Below, piece by piece: positions 45,963 to 55,000 of a stretch of DNA of 64,000 nucleotides. How positions within the stretch are numbered: position 1 is the stretch's first letter; every line of letters begins with the position of its first letter. The DNA is taken from positions 2,419,508 through 2,483,507 of the forward strand of contig NZ_JH165054.1 in assembly GCF_000227295.1 (NCBI RefSeq), written 5' to 3'. Made by a program: the position numbers and the translations under genes. Source of the DNA: Cutibacterium avidum ATCC 25577. GTDB taxonomy: Bacteria; Actinomycetota; Actinomycetes; Propionibacteriales; Propionibacteriaceae. Below the pieces are notes generated by a model. That model did no database searches, was not told the origin of the DNA, and was given only the letters and a program-made list of their open reading frames with translations.

Positions 45963-47012
45963 ATGACGCACACCATGTCAGCACTGGTCCTCAACGGCCC
46001 CGGAGACGTTCAGCTGGCCGAAAAACCCATTCCCGAGCCGGAGCTCGGCGAAGTGGTCCTGGCCGTCGAGGCGACGACGATTTGCGGCACCGATCTACGG
46101 ATCATCTCCGGTGAGAAGACCACCGGGGTACGCCCCGGCGTCACCCTCGGCCACGAGATCGCCGGACGGATCGCCTCCCTCGGCGAAGGAGTGGAAGGAC
46201 TGACCGTCGGGCAGCAGGCGACCGTCTCCATCGTCGTCTCTTGCGGCACCTGCCGAGCCTGCCTGGCAGGCCGCGAGCATCTGTGCAGCCATTGCGAGCT
46301 CATCGGCTACGGGATTGACGGTGGACTGGCTCCCTGGTTGTGTGTGCCGGCCCGAGCCGTCGCTCGCGGCAACGTCATCCCGGTGGCTTCCGAGATGCCG
46401 GCCAACCGGCTGGCTCTGGCCGAGCCCCTGTCCTGCGTTCTCAACGGGCACCGTCGCCATGGCGGGGTGAATCCTGGGGAGACGGTCGTCATCATCGGTG
46501 GCGGGGCGATTGGTCTGCTTCACACCCAGCTCAACCTGGCATGCGGAGCGGGACAGGTCATCCTGTGCGAGAAGCACGCTGACCGACGCGACCGTGCGGC
46601 GGCCATGGGGGCCGTCACCACCTCACCCGATCACCTCGTCGAGGTCGTTGCCGAGCGCACTGATGGTTTCGGTGCCGACCTCGTCATCGTCGCCATCGGA
46701 CGCAATGAACTGGCCGAGCAGTCCCTTGACCTTGCCGCCCCGGGCGGGCGGGTGAGCTGGTTCGCCGGCTTCCCCAAGGGATCAACGGCGACGATCACCC
46801 CCAACACCGTGCACTACCAGGAGCTCACGGTCTCGGGAGGATCGAATGCTCGTCGCGCCGACGTCCACCGCGCCGTCGAGATGTTGGGACGCGGGGACAT
46901 CGACGAGGCCCCGATCGTCACCCACACCTTCGGGCTCTCCCAGTGGACCGACGCCGTCGACGCGGTGCGCGGCCATGCGGGGGTGAAGATCGCCATCGAC
47001 CCCCGTCGCTGA
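45963..47012 (+). CDS. Zinc-dependent polyol/alcohol dehydrogenase (MDR family)
   Basis: 349 residues. Catalytic zinc region TTICGTDLRIISG (Cys38) and GHEIAGRI (His/Glu), structural-zinc cysteines CGTCRACLAGREHLC near 98-112, and the NAD-binding loop VVIIGGGAIGLLHTQ near 172. It is sorbitol/threonine dehydrogenase-like. Start ATG 45963 with GAAGGAG upstream. It is divergent from the DhaK-DhaL kinase, so oxidation of a C3 or C4 polyol to a ketose that the kinase then phosphorylates is a reasonable inference. Confidence 0.9.
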   Translation: MTHTMSALVLNGPGDVQLAEKPIPEPELGEVVLAVEATTICGTDLRIISGEKTTGVRPGVTLGHEIAGRIASLGEGVEGLTVGQQATVSIVVSCGTCRACLAGREHLCSHCELIGYGIDGGLAPWLCVPARAVARGNVIPVASEMPANRLALAEPLSCVLNGHRRHGGVNPGETVVIIGGGAIGLLHTQLNLACGAGQVILCEKHADRRDRAAAMGAVTTSPDHLVEVVAERTDGFGADLVIVAIGRNELAEQSLDLAAPGGRVSWFAGFPKGSTATITPNTVHYQELTVSGGSNARRADVHRAVEMLGRGDIDEAPIVTHTFGLSQWTDAVDAVRGHAGVKIAIDPRR

Positions 47013-47191
47013 GCCGCATCACCTCACAGTTTCACCGGGAGAGGCCCTCCAGAGAGAGGCTGGCGCCAGGGTTATCGAATCGGCGAGCCGTCACCGGAGC
47101 TGGCTGCTCACACAGGAAGGGGTTCCAGCCCTGAGGCGCTTTCTGCCCTCCGTTGAGGCTGTGGATTGGCTATTTCTTTGGTCACCCTGCC

Positions 47192-47205
47192 TTGTTAATT
47201 CACAA
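47192..47205. promoter_or_regulatory. Imperfect palindrome upstream of the metal ABC operon
   Basis: TTGTTAATTCACAA, symmetric at 12 of 14 positions, lies in an AT-rich patch 50 bases before the binding-protein ATG. It could be a metalloregulator (Zur/MntR/DtxR-type) site. It does not match a consensus I can name, so this is a candidate only. Confidence 0.3.
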
Positions 47206-47254
47206 TACGGAGACGACAATGGTTCTCACTTGCGAACTGGAAAGGGAACACCAC

Positions 47255-48190
47255 ATGCATCGTCGCCTTCTGGCCCTTGCAACCATCAGCGCCTGCGCCT
47301 TGGGCATGGCTGGTTGCTCCGGCAACTCTGATTCGGGCTCGAGCGCGGCTTCAGGCGCTTCCTCCAATGCCGCTGCGACGGACAAGGTTGACGTCGTCGC
47401 CTCGACCAACGTCTGGGGCTCGGTCGCCGAGGCCATCGGCGGAGACAAGGTCAACGTCCACTCCGTCATCAACAGCCCGGATCAGGACCCGCACGACTAC
47501 GAGGCCACCGCCAAGGACAAGCTCGCCTTCTCGAAGGCCAAGATCGCCATTGCCAACGGTGGCGGCTACGACGACTGGGCTCCGAAGCTCGTCAAGAGCA
47601 CCGCTTCCAAGGCCACCCTCATCGACGCCGTCGAGACCTCCGGCCTCAAGAAGCCTGGCCAGGAGGAGTTCAACGAGCACGTCTTCTTCTCGATCGACAG
47701 CGCTCGCAAGGTTGCCAAGGTCGTCGAGTCCGATCTGGCCAAGGCCTCCCCGGACAACAAGGCCGCCTTCGAGTCGAACCTCAAGGACTTCGAGTCCAAG
47801 CTGGATGAGCTCAAGGCCCATGCCGCCAAGGTCGGCGAGAAGCACCCGAACAGCACCGCCATTGCCACCGAGCCGGTGGTCGGCTACCTGCTCGACGACA
47901 TGAAGGTCAAGAACATCACCCCTGAGGAGTTCGTCGAGCAGTCCGAGACCGAGGCCGGCCCGTCGACCAAGGTCGTCCACGAGACCACCAAGCTGATTGC
48001 TGCCAAGAAGGCCTCCATCCTCCTCGTCAACGGCCAGACCAGTGACGCCGTCACCAAGGAGCTGCAGAAGGCTGCCAAGGGCGCCGGGATCAAGCAGGTC
48101 GGCGTGTGGGAGACCTTCCCGAAGGGTGTCGACACCTACCAGGACTTCATCGGCAAGGCCATCACCGACATTGACAATGGCCTGGCCTGA
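47255..48190 (+). CDS. znuA: Zinc/manganese-binding lipoprotein (cluster A-I)
   Basis: 311 residues. Lipobox GMAGCSG (Cys21) and a Ser/Ala linker. The binding protein has metal ligands DPHDYEAT (His near 77), NEHVFFS (His near 143), ATEPVVGYLL (Glu where ZnuA has His) and probably an acidic residue in VNGQTSD. His-His-Glu-Asp is the Mn-type set, although such actinobacterial proteins are usually annotated as zinc-binding; there is no His-rich loop. AAAGGGA precedes ATG 47255; longer upstream starts lack a signal peptide in the right place. First gene of a three-gene operon. Confidence 0.85.
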   Translation: MHRRLLALATISACALGMAGCSGNSDSGSSAASGASSNAAATDKVDVVASTNVWGSVAEAIGGDKVNVHSVINSPDQDPHDYEATAKDKLAFSKAKIAIANGGGYDDWAPKLVKSTASKATLIDAVETSGLKKPGQEEFNEHVFFSIDSARKVAKVVESDLAKASPDNKAAFESNLKDFESKLDELKAHAAKVGEKHPNSTAIATEPVVGYLLDDMKVKNITPEEFVEQSETEAGPSTKVVHETTKLIAAKKASILLVNGQTSDAVTKELQKAAKGAGIKQVGVWETFPKGVDTYQDFIGKAITDIDNGLA

Positions 48191-48195
48191 CACTC

Positions 48196-49050
48196 GTGGC
48201 ATCACATCGCTCTGACATCTCCTGGGCGACCACGAGGATCGAGCCTGCCAGACTCACCGGCGCCAAGGTCGCCTTCGGGGACCGGGTGCTGTGGTCGGGA
48301 CTCGATCTCGTCGTGGAACCCGGCGAGTTCATCGCCGTTCTGGGACCTAACGGGGTGGGAAAGACCACCCTGCTGAGGGTCCTGCTCGGGCAGACTCCGC
48401 TGACGGCCGGCACCGCCATGGTGGCCGGCCGTCCGGTGCGTCGTGGCTCGACCCACATCGGTTACATCCCGCAGCAACGCTCCTTGGAGACGACGGCCCC
48501 GATTCGCGGCCGCGATCTGGTGGGCATGGGGATCGACGGTCACAAGTGGGGATTCGGCTTGTTCAGCCGCTCCCGACGTCGGCGCATTGACGAGGCCATC
48601 GCCTCTGTGGGTGCCACCGCCTTCGCCGACGCCCCGCTGACGATGACCTCCGGTGGTGAGCAGCAGCGTCTGCGCATCGCCCAAGCCCTCGTCACCGACC
48701 CAGAGTTGTTGCTGTGCGATGAGCCGTTGTCCAGCCTTGACCTGCGCCACCAGCAGGAGGTCACCAAGCTCATCGACACTGCACGTCGGACCCGAAATCT
48801 CGGGGTGCTCTTCGTCACCCACGAGATCAACCCGGTTCTGCCCTATGTCGATCGGGTGGTGTACGTCGCTGGCGGCAAAGTTCGTGTCGGCACCCCCGAC
48901 GAGGTGCTGCGTTCTGAGGTCCTCACCGATCTCTACGGGTCCCCCGTCGAGGTCTTCCGTCATGACGACCGGATCATCGTGCTGGCAGACGACGAGAGAC
49001 CGTCGCATCTGCACGGCCCGCAGATCGCCGAGGTCGAGGAGATGGTCTGA
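48196..49050 (+). CDS. znuC: Zn/Mn ABC importer ATPase
   Basis: 284 residues from GTG 48196, five bases after znuA. Walker A GPNGVGKTTLLRVLLG near 54, Q-loop IGYIPQQRSL, signature TSGGEQQRLRIAQAL, Walker B LLLCDEPLSSLD and switch FVTHEINPV. This is the metal-type ATPase of cluster A-I importers. A short C-terminal extension (DDERPSHLHGPQ) could touch metal. The permease starts one base after its stop. Confidence 0.9.
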   Translation: MASHRSDISWATTRIEPARLTGAKVAFGDRVLWSGLDLVVEPGEFIAVLGPNGVGKTTLLRVLLGQTPLTAGTAMVAGRPVRRGSTHIGYIPQQRSLETTAPIRGRDLVGMGIDGHKWGFGLFSRSRRRRIDEAIASVGATAFADAPLTMTSGGEQQRLRIAQALVTDPELLLCDEPLSSLDLRHQQEVTKLIDTARRTRNLGVLFVTHEINPVLPYVDRVVYVAGGKVRVGTPDEVLRSEVLTDLYGSPVEVFRHDDRIIVLADDERPSHLHGPQIAEVEEMV

Positions 49051-49051
49051 C

Positions 49052-49906
49052 ATGGATTTCTCTACCATCATCAACTTCGACAGCTTCAGCCAGCTCGTTC
49101 CCCTGGTCCACGGCTCGATCATCGCCGGAATCATCCTCGGGGTTATGGCAGGTCTCATCGGACCGATGATCCATGCCCGCGACCTGGCCTTCGCGATTCA
49201 CGGCACCTCGGAGCTCTCCTTCGCGGGCGCCGCAGTGGCCCTGTTCTTCGATGCATCGGTCACCCAGGGTGCTGTCGTCGGATCCCTGGTAGCCGCCCTC
49301 ATCCTGGGGCTGTTAGGCGTCAAAGCCGCTGAGCGCAACGCCTCCATAGGCATCATGCTGCCCTTCGGCATGGGCATTGGCGTGCTCTTCCTGAGCCTCT
49401 ACAAGGGAAGATCGTCCAACAAGTTCGGCCTGTTGACCGGACAGATCGTCGCTGTCGACACCACCGAGCTGAGCACCCTGGTCGCCGTCGCGATCTTCGT
49501 TGCAGTGTGCCTGGGCATCATATGGAGACCGCTGTTCTTCGCGTCAGTGGATCCCGAGGCAGCCAAGGCTCGCGGGGTCCCCATGCGGTTCCTGTCGATC
49601 GTCTTCATGCTGTTGCTCGGTCTGACCACCGCTATGGCAGTACAGCTCGTCGGTGCCCTGCTGGTGCTGAGCCTGCTCATCACTCCGACAGCTTCCGCCG
49701 CCAAGGTGACGGCACATCCGCTGGCCATGTCCCTGCTGTCGATCATCTTCGCGACGGTCTCCGCTGTGGGCGGCATCCTGCTGTCCCTGGGGCCCGGCTT
49801 GCCGATCAGCCCCTACGTGACGACGGTGAGCTTCCTCATCTATCTGGTGTGCCTTGTCCTCGGCGCGATTCGTCAGCGCCGCGGTTGGAGCCGTCGGGTC
49901 TCCTGA
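49052..49906 (+). CDS. znuB: Zn/Mn ABC importer permease
   Basis: 284 residues with about eight transmembrane helices, in the ABC-3 family. GIILGVMAGLIGPMIHARDLAFAIHGTSELSFAGAA (split near 25-60), GVPMRFLSIVFMLLLGLTTAMAVQLVGALLV (near 175-205) and SAAKVTAHPLAMSL are the family pattern. ATG 49052 directly follows the ATPase stop. A strong hairpin ends the operon. Confidence 0.92.
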   Translation: MDFSTIINFDSFSQLVPLVHGSIIAGIILGVMAGLIGPMIHARDLAFAIHGTSELSFAGAAVALFFDASVTQGAVVGSLVAALILGLLGVKAAERNASIGIMLPFGMGIGVLFLSLYKGRSSNKFGLLTGQIVAVDTTELSTLVAVAIFVAVCLGIIWRPLFFASVDPEAAKARGVPMRFLSIVFMLLLGLTTAMAVQLVGALLVLSLLITPTASAAKVTAHPLAMSLLSIIFATVSAVGGILLSLGPGLPISPYVTTVSFLIYLVCLVLGAIRQRRGWSRRVS

Positions 49907-49919
49907 ACCGTCATTTCTC

Positions 49920-49962
49920 GCACAACGTCCTGTCGACGACTGTTGTCGACAGGACGTTGTGC
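49920..49962 (+). terminator. Terminator of the metal importer operon
   Basis: Perfect 18-base arms GCACAACGTCCTGTCGAC (49920-49937) and GTCGACAGGACGTTGTGC (49945-49962) around a seven-base loop, 13 bases after the permease stop. Confidence 0.88.
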
Positions 49963-50035
49963 TGTCATCTCGACGTCACCGCGATGTCAACTGGGCACTG
50001 TGAACTGGTGCGGTCCGCCGTTGAGAGGATGATTC

Positions 50036-51825
50036 ATGCATCGCCACCTGACCCGAGGTCTGGCCGCCACCGCCTGTGCCGCTGCCCTGACCTGCCCGCT
50101 GGCACCAGGGGTTGCTTCCGCCGAACCGACCACGGACGCCATCGAGGTGTACACCGGAGGCGCTCCGGTCCTGTCCACTGCGCCGAATGGCGTCAAGATC
50201 ACCGACAGCGGATTCGGTTCAGCCTTTGCCCATCGCAACGGCGATCCTGACGACGTCTACTACGGCCTGACCGACCGCGGCCCGAACACTGACTCCGATG
50301 CCGACAACGAGAAGATCGAGCCGGTCAAGTTCCAGCCCTCGATCGCCAAGTTCCGTCTGGTCAACGGCCACATGGACCTCGTCAAGAGGATTGGTCTGGT
50401 GACCAAGGACGGCACACCGATGAACGGTGCCGTCAATCCGGAGGCCTCCACCGGGGAGACGATCGTCGACATCAACGGCAGGACGATCGCCCCTTCGAAG
50501 GCCGGCATCGACTCCGAAGGTCTCGTCGTCGCCCCAGACGGCAGCTTCTGGGTCTCCGACGAGTACGGCCCCTATGTCGTTCATTTCGATGCCCAGGGAC
50601 GCGAGATCTCCCGTCTCAAACCCTTCGACGGCACCCTCCCTCGCGAGCTGGCCTTCCGCACCCCGAATCGTGGCATGGAAGGCCTCACCCTGACCCCCGA
50701 CGGCAAGACCCTGGTCGGAACCATGCAGTCGGCCCTGGAGACCCCGGATTTGTCCGGCAGCTCCAAGAAGGTCCCCTTCGTGCGCATCGTCACCATCGAC
50801 GTCGCGAGCGGCAGGACCACTGGGCAGTACCTGTACCAGCTGCACCTGAGCCAGGCCAAGACCTCCGTCTCAGAGATCACCGCCCTGGGAAACCACACCC
50901 TGCTCGTTGACGAACGTGACGGCGACCCGGGCAAGGACACCTTCAAGCGCCTGTACAAGATTGACCTGTCGAAGGCGACCAATGTCAACGACGCGAAGTC
51001 GGTCCCGGGAGCGACCTATGACGCCGCCAAGGGTGGCTACTCGTCGACGGCAAGTCCCTCGAGGGTCTCGTCTCGGCCGACAAGTCCACCAAGAACGACG
51101 AGAAGAAGGCCACCGAGATCCTCACCTCCCACGGCGTAGAGCCCGCGATCGGCGAGCTGTACCTCGACGTCACCAAGCTGGTGTGGACCGCTGATCCATC
51201 CGGCAACACCTTTCCCCACGACAAGGTCGAGGGGGTCGCGGTGACTCACGGTGGGGCCACCGTCACGCTGTCGAACGACTCCGACTTCGGTATCAACGGC
51301 ATCGTCAAGGGGTCCAAGAACCCCTTCCAGCTCGTCTCCAAGCACTTCGGCACCGACGAATCCCGCCAGGACATCGGCGAGTCGCTGAAGGTGCGCATGA
51401 ACTCCCTGACTGAGAACCTGCGCGGACCGGCATACCGTAAGGCTGAGTTCACCACCGACGGGAATGCCGTGACCGGCAAGAACCTCGAGCCTGACACCGG
51501 TTACGTCGTGGCTGTCGACGGCACCAAGGTCGGCACCCTGGCGACCAACGCGAAGGGTTCGGGATCCCTCGATCTGCCAGCCCTGACTACTGGTGACCAC
51601 GAGGTGACCCTGTCCTTGGCCGAGTCCACGGTTGCCTCGGTCACGGTGAAGGCGGGCCCGTCAGCCCCGACGACTCCGATCACGCCCGCCCCGAGCGCCG
51701 CCTCGTCGAGCCCCACCGCGCCCAACAGCACTATGCCCAACACCACTGCAGCTAACGCAACGGCACCGGGCACGTCAGCCTCGACTACCCACGCCGGTCG
51801 CGGTCTGCCGCACACCGGACTCTGA
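50036..51825 (+). pseudogene. Frameshifted secreted phytase-like (esterase-like) protein with LPHTG terminus
   Basis: Signal peptide (LAATACAAALTCPLAPGVASA) and a phytase-like beta-propeller domain (YYGLTDRGPNTDSDAD, GIDSEGLVVAPDGSFWVSDE, RGMEGLTLTPDGK, LVDERDGD) run from 50036. The frame breaks near 51045, after GATYDAAKGGYS, and resumes in another frame at VDGKSLEGLVSADKSTKNDE, LVWTADPSG. One missing base there restores about 596 residues. The end is a Pro/Thr/Ser wall-spanning stretch and GRGLPHTGL followed directly by the stop: a sortase motif without the usual hydrophobic helix and basic tail. The break may be a real mutation, slipped-strand variation or a base-calling error. Confidence 0.8.
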
Positions 51826-51838
51826 TCCCCCCACGCCA

Positions 51839-51867
51839 AGCGCCCGGACGATTCGTCCGGGCGCTTG
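51839..51867 (+). terminator. Terminator after the phytase-like gene
   Basis: AAGCGCCCGGACGATTCGTCCGGGCGCTT, a 12-base GC-rich stem with a short loop, then TGTTCTTG. It starts 13 bases after the stop, so the sorting signal cannot simply continue in another frame. Confidence 0.88.
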
Positions 51868-51913
51868 TTCTTGCGTGCCCAAAGGCGTGCCAATTTGTAT
51901 TCATGCCCTATAG

Positions 51914-51927
51914 TGCATAATTATGTA
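51914..51927. promoter_or_regulatory. ArgR-box-like palindrome at the amino-acid importer promoter
   Basis: TGCATAATTATGTA contains the perfect palindrome CATAATTATG (51916-51925). It resembles the ArgR box core (TGAATWWWWATTCA) at 11 of 14 positions by eye. It directly follows a TATAGT -10-like hexamer at 51909-51914, where a repressor would block initiation. The regulator is not encoded nearby. Confidence 0.4.
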
Positions 51928-51970
51928 TCTCGCGGTGTCACCCGGCGCCGCAGCAGCGAAGGAACGTTAC

Positions 51971-52897
51971 ATGAAAACTCTGCGTCATGCCGCCGGTGCC
52001 ACCCTGGCCGTTGTCGCCTTTGCCGTCAGCGGTTGCACCCATGCCTCAGAGGAGTCCGCGACTCCCACGGCAGAGGCCAGCAAGGCTGGCACTCCGTCGA
52101 ATGCCCAGATCATCGATTCCATCAAGACTGATCCCACGATCGCCGCGATGGTCCCTGACGACATCAAGAAATCCGGCACCCTTCGCAACGGCGCAGCAGC
52201 CAACTATGCTCCGGCTGAGTTCATCGACACGGACGGCTCGAAGGTGGTCGGCTACGACATCGACTACATCACCGCCGTCGGCAAGCTCATGGGACTCAAG
52301 GTGACGACCGCCAATGCGGCCTTCCCCAGCCTCATCCCTGCCATCGGATCCAAGTACGACGTCAGCGTCTCCTCCTTCACCATCACCGCGGAGCGGCAGA
52401 AGCAGGTCACCATGACCTCCTACTTCAAGGCCGGATTCTCGATGGCCGTCCCGAAGGGCAACCCCAAGAAGATCTCCCCTGACGACCTGTGTGGTCACTC
52501 CGTGGCCGTTCAGACCGGCACCGCCCAGGAGACCGCTGCCCAGCAGAAGTCAAAGGCGTGCACCAAGGCCGGTAAGAAGCCGATTGACCTGCTGTCCTAC
52601 GCCTCCCAGTCAGACGCCACCACGAATGTCGCCGGGGGCAAGGCGGACGTCCTCTACGCCGACTCAGTGATTACCGGGTACGCCATCAAGCAGACGTCCA
52701 AGCTCGAAGCCCTCGGCAACATCACCGATGCATCGATGTTTGGCGTCGTCACCGCCAAGAATGACGGCGGACTGTCCAAGGCCATCCAGGCCGCAACCCA
52801 GAAGCTCATGGACGACGGGACCATGAAGAAGCTGCTGACCTCGTGGGGCACCGAGGACGGTCTCATCGAGACCTCCAAGGTCAATCCCGAGTCGTGA
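51971..52897 (+). CDS. Amino-acid-binding lipoprotein (family 3)
   Basis: 308 residues. Lipobox FAVSGCTH (Cys near 21), then a family 3 binding fold: IKKSGTLRNGAAANYAPAEF near 65, GYDIDYITAVGKLMGLKV, VSVSSFTITAERQKQVTMT near 135, VAVQTGTAQETAAQQ and MKKLLTSWGTEDGL near the end. It binds a polar or basic amino acid (substrate not resolved). GAAGGAACG precedes ATG 51971. First gene of a three-gene importer. Confidence 0.9.
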   Translation: MKTLRHAAGATLAVVAFAVSGCTHASEESATPTAEASKAGTPSNAQIIDSIKTDPTIAAMVPDDIKKSGTLRNGAAANYAPAEFIDTDGSKVVGYDIDYITAVGKLMGLKVTTANAAFPSLIPAIGSKYDVSVSSFTITAERQKQVTMTSYFKAGFSMAVPKGNPKKISPDDLCGHSVAVQTGTAQETAAQQKSKACTKAGKKPIDLLSYASQSDATTNVAGGKADVLYADSVITGYAIKQTSKLEALGNITDASMFGVVTAKNDGGLSKAIQAATQKLMDDGTMKKLLTSWGTEDGLIETSKVNPES

Positions 52898-52923
52898 TCA
52901 CAACCAACTGAAAGGCATCTAAG

Positions 52924-53868
52924 GTGGCCAACCACCACGCCGACATCCCCAATCGCATCCGGGCCCGCGACGTCGCTCATCCGGGCACCTGGATCGCTGC
53001 CGTCATCGTCGCCCTCTTGGTACTGATCTTCGTCCAGGGGCTCGTCACGAACCCGAACTATCAGTGGTCGGTGGTGTGGCTGTACCTGCGTGACGTCAAA
53101 GTCATCACTGGTATCGGCTACACGATCCTGCTGACCTTTGCGGCAATGATCCTCGGAACCGCGGTAGCCCTCCTCATGGCCATCATGAGGCAGTCGAGCA
53201 ATCCTGTGCTACGCGGCGTCTCCTGGGCGTACATCTTCGTCTTCCGTGGCGTTCCGGTGTACACCCAGTTGGTGTTCTGGGGTCTGCTCGCCGTGCTCTA
53301 CCCCACCCTGTCCATCGGGGTGCCTTTCGGCGGACCGACGCTGGCCAGCGTCGAGACCGAGAAGGTCGTCACCGCGCTGGCCGCCGCCATCATCGGCCTG
53401 GGTCTCAACGAGGGTGCCTATCTGGCCGAGATCATCCGGTCCGGGCTGGAATCCGTCGACGCCGGCCAGACCGAGGCCGCCAAGGCACTGGGCATGAAGC
53501 CCTCCCTCATCATGCGCCGGGTGATCATTCCCCAGGCCATGAGGGTGATCATTCCGCCGCTGGGCAACGAGACCATCGGCATGCTCAAAACCACCTCCCT
53601 GGTGTTGGCCGTGCCCTTCACCCTTGACCTGCAGTACGCCACAAACGCCATCGCGAACCGTATCTACGCGCCGATCCCGCTACTCATCGTCGCCGCCTTC
53701 TGGTACCTCGTCATGACGAGTGTCCTCATGATCGGGCAACATTTCCTCGAGCAGTACTTCGGACGTGGCTTCAACGGGAAGTCCTCGTCGAAGCGACTGC
53801 GACGCCAGGCCGCCATCCAGGCAGCCGGCACCACGCACAAGAACATCGCCCTGGAGGTCGAGCAGTGA
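52924..53868 (+). CDS. Amino-acid ABC importer permease (HisM/GlnP type)
   Basis: 314 residues from GTG 52924 with GGCATCTAAG upstream. About five to six helices: [39 protein letters not shown] and the EAA loop [32 protein letters not shown] (split near 180-212), then [14 protein letters not shown] basic tail (SSKRLRRQ) follows. Single-permease systems of this kind form homodimers. The ATPase GTG overlaps its stop by four bases. Confidence 0.92.
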   Translation: MANHHADIPNRIRARDVAHPGTWIAAVIVALLVLIFVQGLVTNPNYQWSVVWLYLRDVKVITGIGYTILLTFAAMILGTAVALLMAIMRQSSNPVLRGVSWAYIFVFRGVPVYTQLVFWGLLAVLYPTLSIGVPFGGPTLASVETEKVVTALAAAIIGLGLNEGAYLAEIIRSGLESVDAGQTEAAKALGMKPSLIMRRVIIPQAMRVIIPPLGNETIGMLKTTSLVLAVPFTLDLQYATNAIANRIYAPIPLLIVAAFWYLVMTSVLMIGQHFLEQYFGRGFNGKSSSKRLRRQAAIQAAGTTHKNIALEVEQ

Positions 53869-54665
53869 CCACATCCGCAGCAGAGTCTGCACGCATCGAG
53901 CCGATGGTGCGCATCACGGGATTGCACAAGGAGTTCGGCCCCCTGCACATCCTCAAGGGGATCGACCTCGACGTCGCCCCGGGTGAGGTGTGTGTCCTCC
54001 TCGGTCCCTCCGGCTCCGGGAAATCCACGCTGCTGCGCTGCATCAACCAGCTGGAGACCTTCGAGGCCGGAGAGGTCTGGGTCGGCGGCGAGCGCGTGGG
54101 CTACGAGCATGATCCCTTGCCGGACGGACGCCTCAAGCGGCTTTCCGACAAGGAAATCGCCGCCCAGCGGGCACGAGTCGGCATGGTCTTCCAACGGTTC
54201 AATCTCTTTCCTCACATGACCGCCCTGGGCAACGTCATGGAAGCGCCGATCAAGGTGTCGGGCTTGTCCAAGGAAGAAGTCAAGCCGCTGGCCATGTCCT
54301 TGTTGGAGCGGGTCGGCATGGCTGACCGCGCCGACCACTACCCCGCCGAACTTTCCGGCGGCCAGCAGCAGCGCGTCGCCATCGCACGTGCGATGGCCAT
54401 GAAACCCGAACTCATGCTCTTCGACGAGCCAACCTCAGCCCTTGACCCCGAGCTCGTCGGGGAGGTGCTCAGTGTCCTCAAGGACCTCGCCCGCGAGGGC
54501 ATGACGATGATCGTCGTCACCCACGAGATGGGATTTGCCCGCGAGGTCGCCGACCACGTCGTCTTCATGGACGGCGGCGTCGTCGTCGAGGCCGGTTCTC
54601 CCGATGACGTCATCAATCACCCGAAGTCGGAGCGGCTGCAGGGATTCATCAACTCGGTGCTGTGA
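53865..54665 (+). CDS. Amino-acid ABC importer ATPase (GlnQ type)
   Basis: 266 residues. Walker [19 protein letters not shown] near 46, Q-loop [20 protein letters not shown], signature [15 protein letters not shown], Walker [20 protein letters not shown] and switch [20 protein letters not shown]: all of the polar amino acid class. An insert of about 12 residues ([18 protein letters not shown]) precedes the Q-loop, as in many actinobacterial members. It completes the three-gene importer. Confidence 0.94.
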   Translation: MTTSAAESARIEPMVRITGLHKEFGPLHILKGIDLDVAPGEVCVLLGPSGSGKSTLLRCINQLETFEAGEVWVGGERVGYEHDPLPDGRLKRLSDKEIAAQRARVGMVFQRFNLFPHMTALGNVMEAPIKVSGLSKEEVKPLAMSLLERVGMADRADHYPAELSGGQQQRVAIARAMAMKPELMLFDEPTSALDPELVGEVLSVLKDLAREGMTMIVVTHEMGFAREVADHVVFMDGGVVVEAGSPDDVINHPKSERLQGFINSVL

Positions 54666-54695
54666 GGTGTCGGGTCCGGGTGACAGACTGACGGT

Positions 54696-54926
54696 GTGCA
54701 TGACGACCAGATGATCAGGCTCGGCCAGTACCTCAAGTTCGCCAACCTCGCCGACACTGGCGGTCAGGCTCGCGAACTCATCGCGTCGGGGCAGGTCAGC
54801 GTCAACGGCGAGGTCGAGACTCGACGCGGACGCCAGCTTCACCCCGGCGACGAGGTGGGCGTGACCAGCGGCGGCCAGACCGTCACCGAGACCGTCGATC
54901 TCACTGAGCCTGACGTTCCCTGGTGA
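54696..54926 (+). CDS. S4-domain RNA-binding protein
   Basis: 76 residues: IRLGQYLKFANLADTGGQARELIASGQVSVNGEVETRRGRQL (split over 7-48) is a stand-alone S4 domain like YaaA/RlbA, probably binding rRNA or tRNA. GTG 54696 follows CAGACT (54684-54689) by six bases with no ribosome binding site: probably leaderless. It lies 30 bases after the importer ATPase, so it could also be read through from that operon. Confidence 0.88.
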   Translation: MHDDQMIRLGQYLKFANLADTGGQARELIASGQVSVNGEVETRRGRQLHPGDEVGVTSGGQTVTETVDLTEPDVPW

Positions 54927-54944
54927 TCACGCCCCCAACACGAC

Positions 54945-54976
54945 ACGTGGCCCGGACCACATGGTCCGGGCCACGT
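54945..54976. terminator. Bidirectional terminator between S4 gene and subtilase
   Basis: Arms ACGTGGCCCGGACC (54945-54958) and GGTCCGGGCCACGT (54963-54976) around a four-base loop, followed by TCTGTTCT. It lies between convergent genes. Confidence 0.85.
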
Positions 54977-55000
54977 TCTGTTCTCAGTGGACGCTGAGGA

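Noticed and set aside
47153..47254. N-terminal extension of the metal-binding lipoprotein from 47153
   Set aside because: It would put 34 residues before the signal peptide; ATG 47255 has the ribosome binding site and the correct lipobox spacing.
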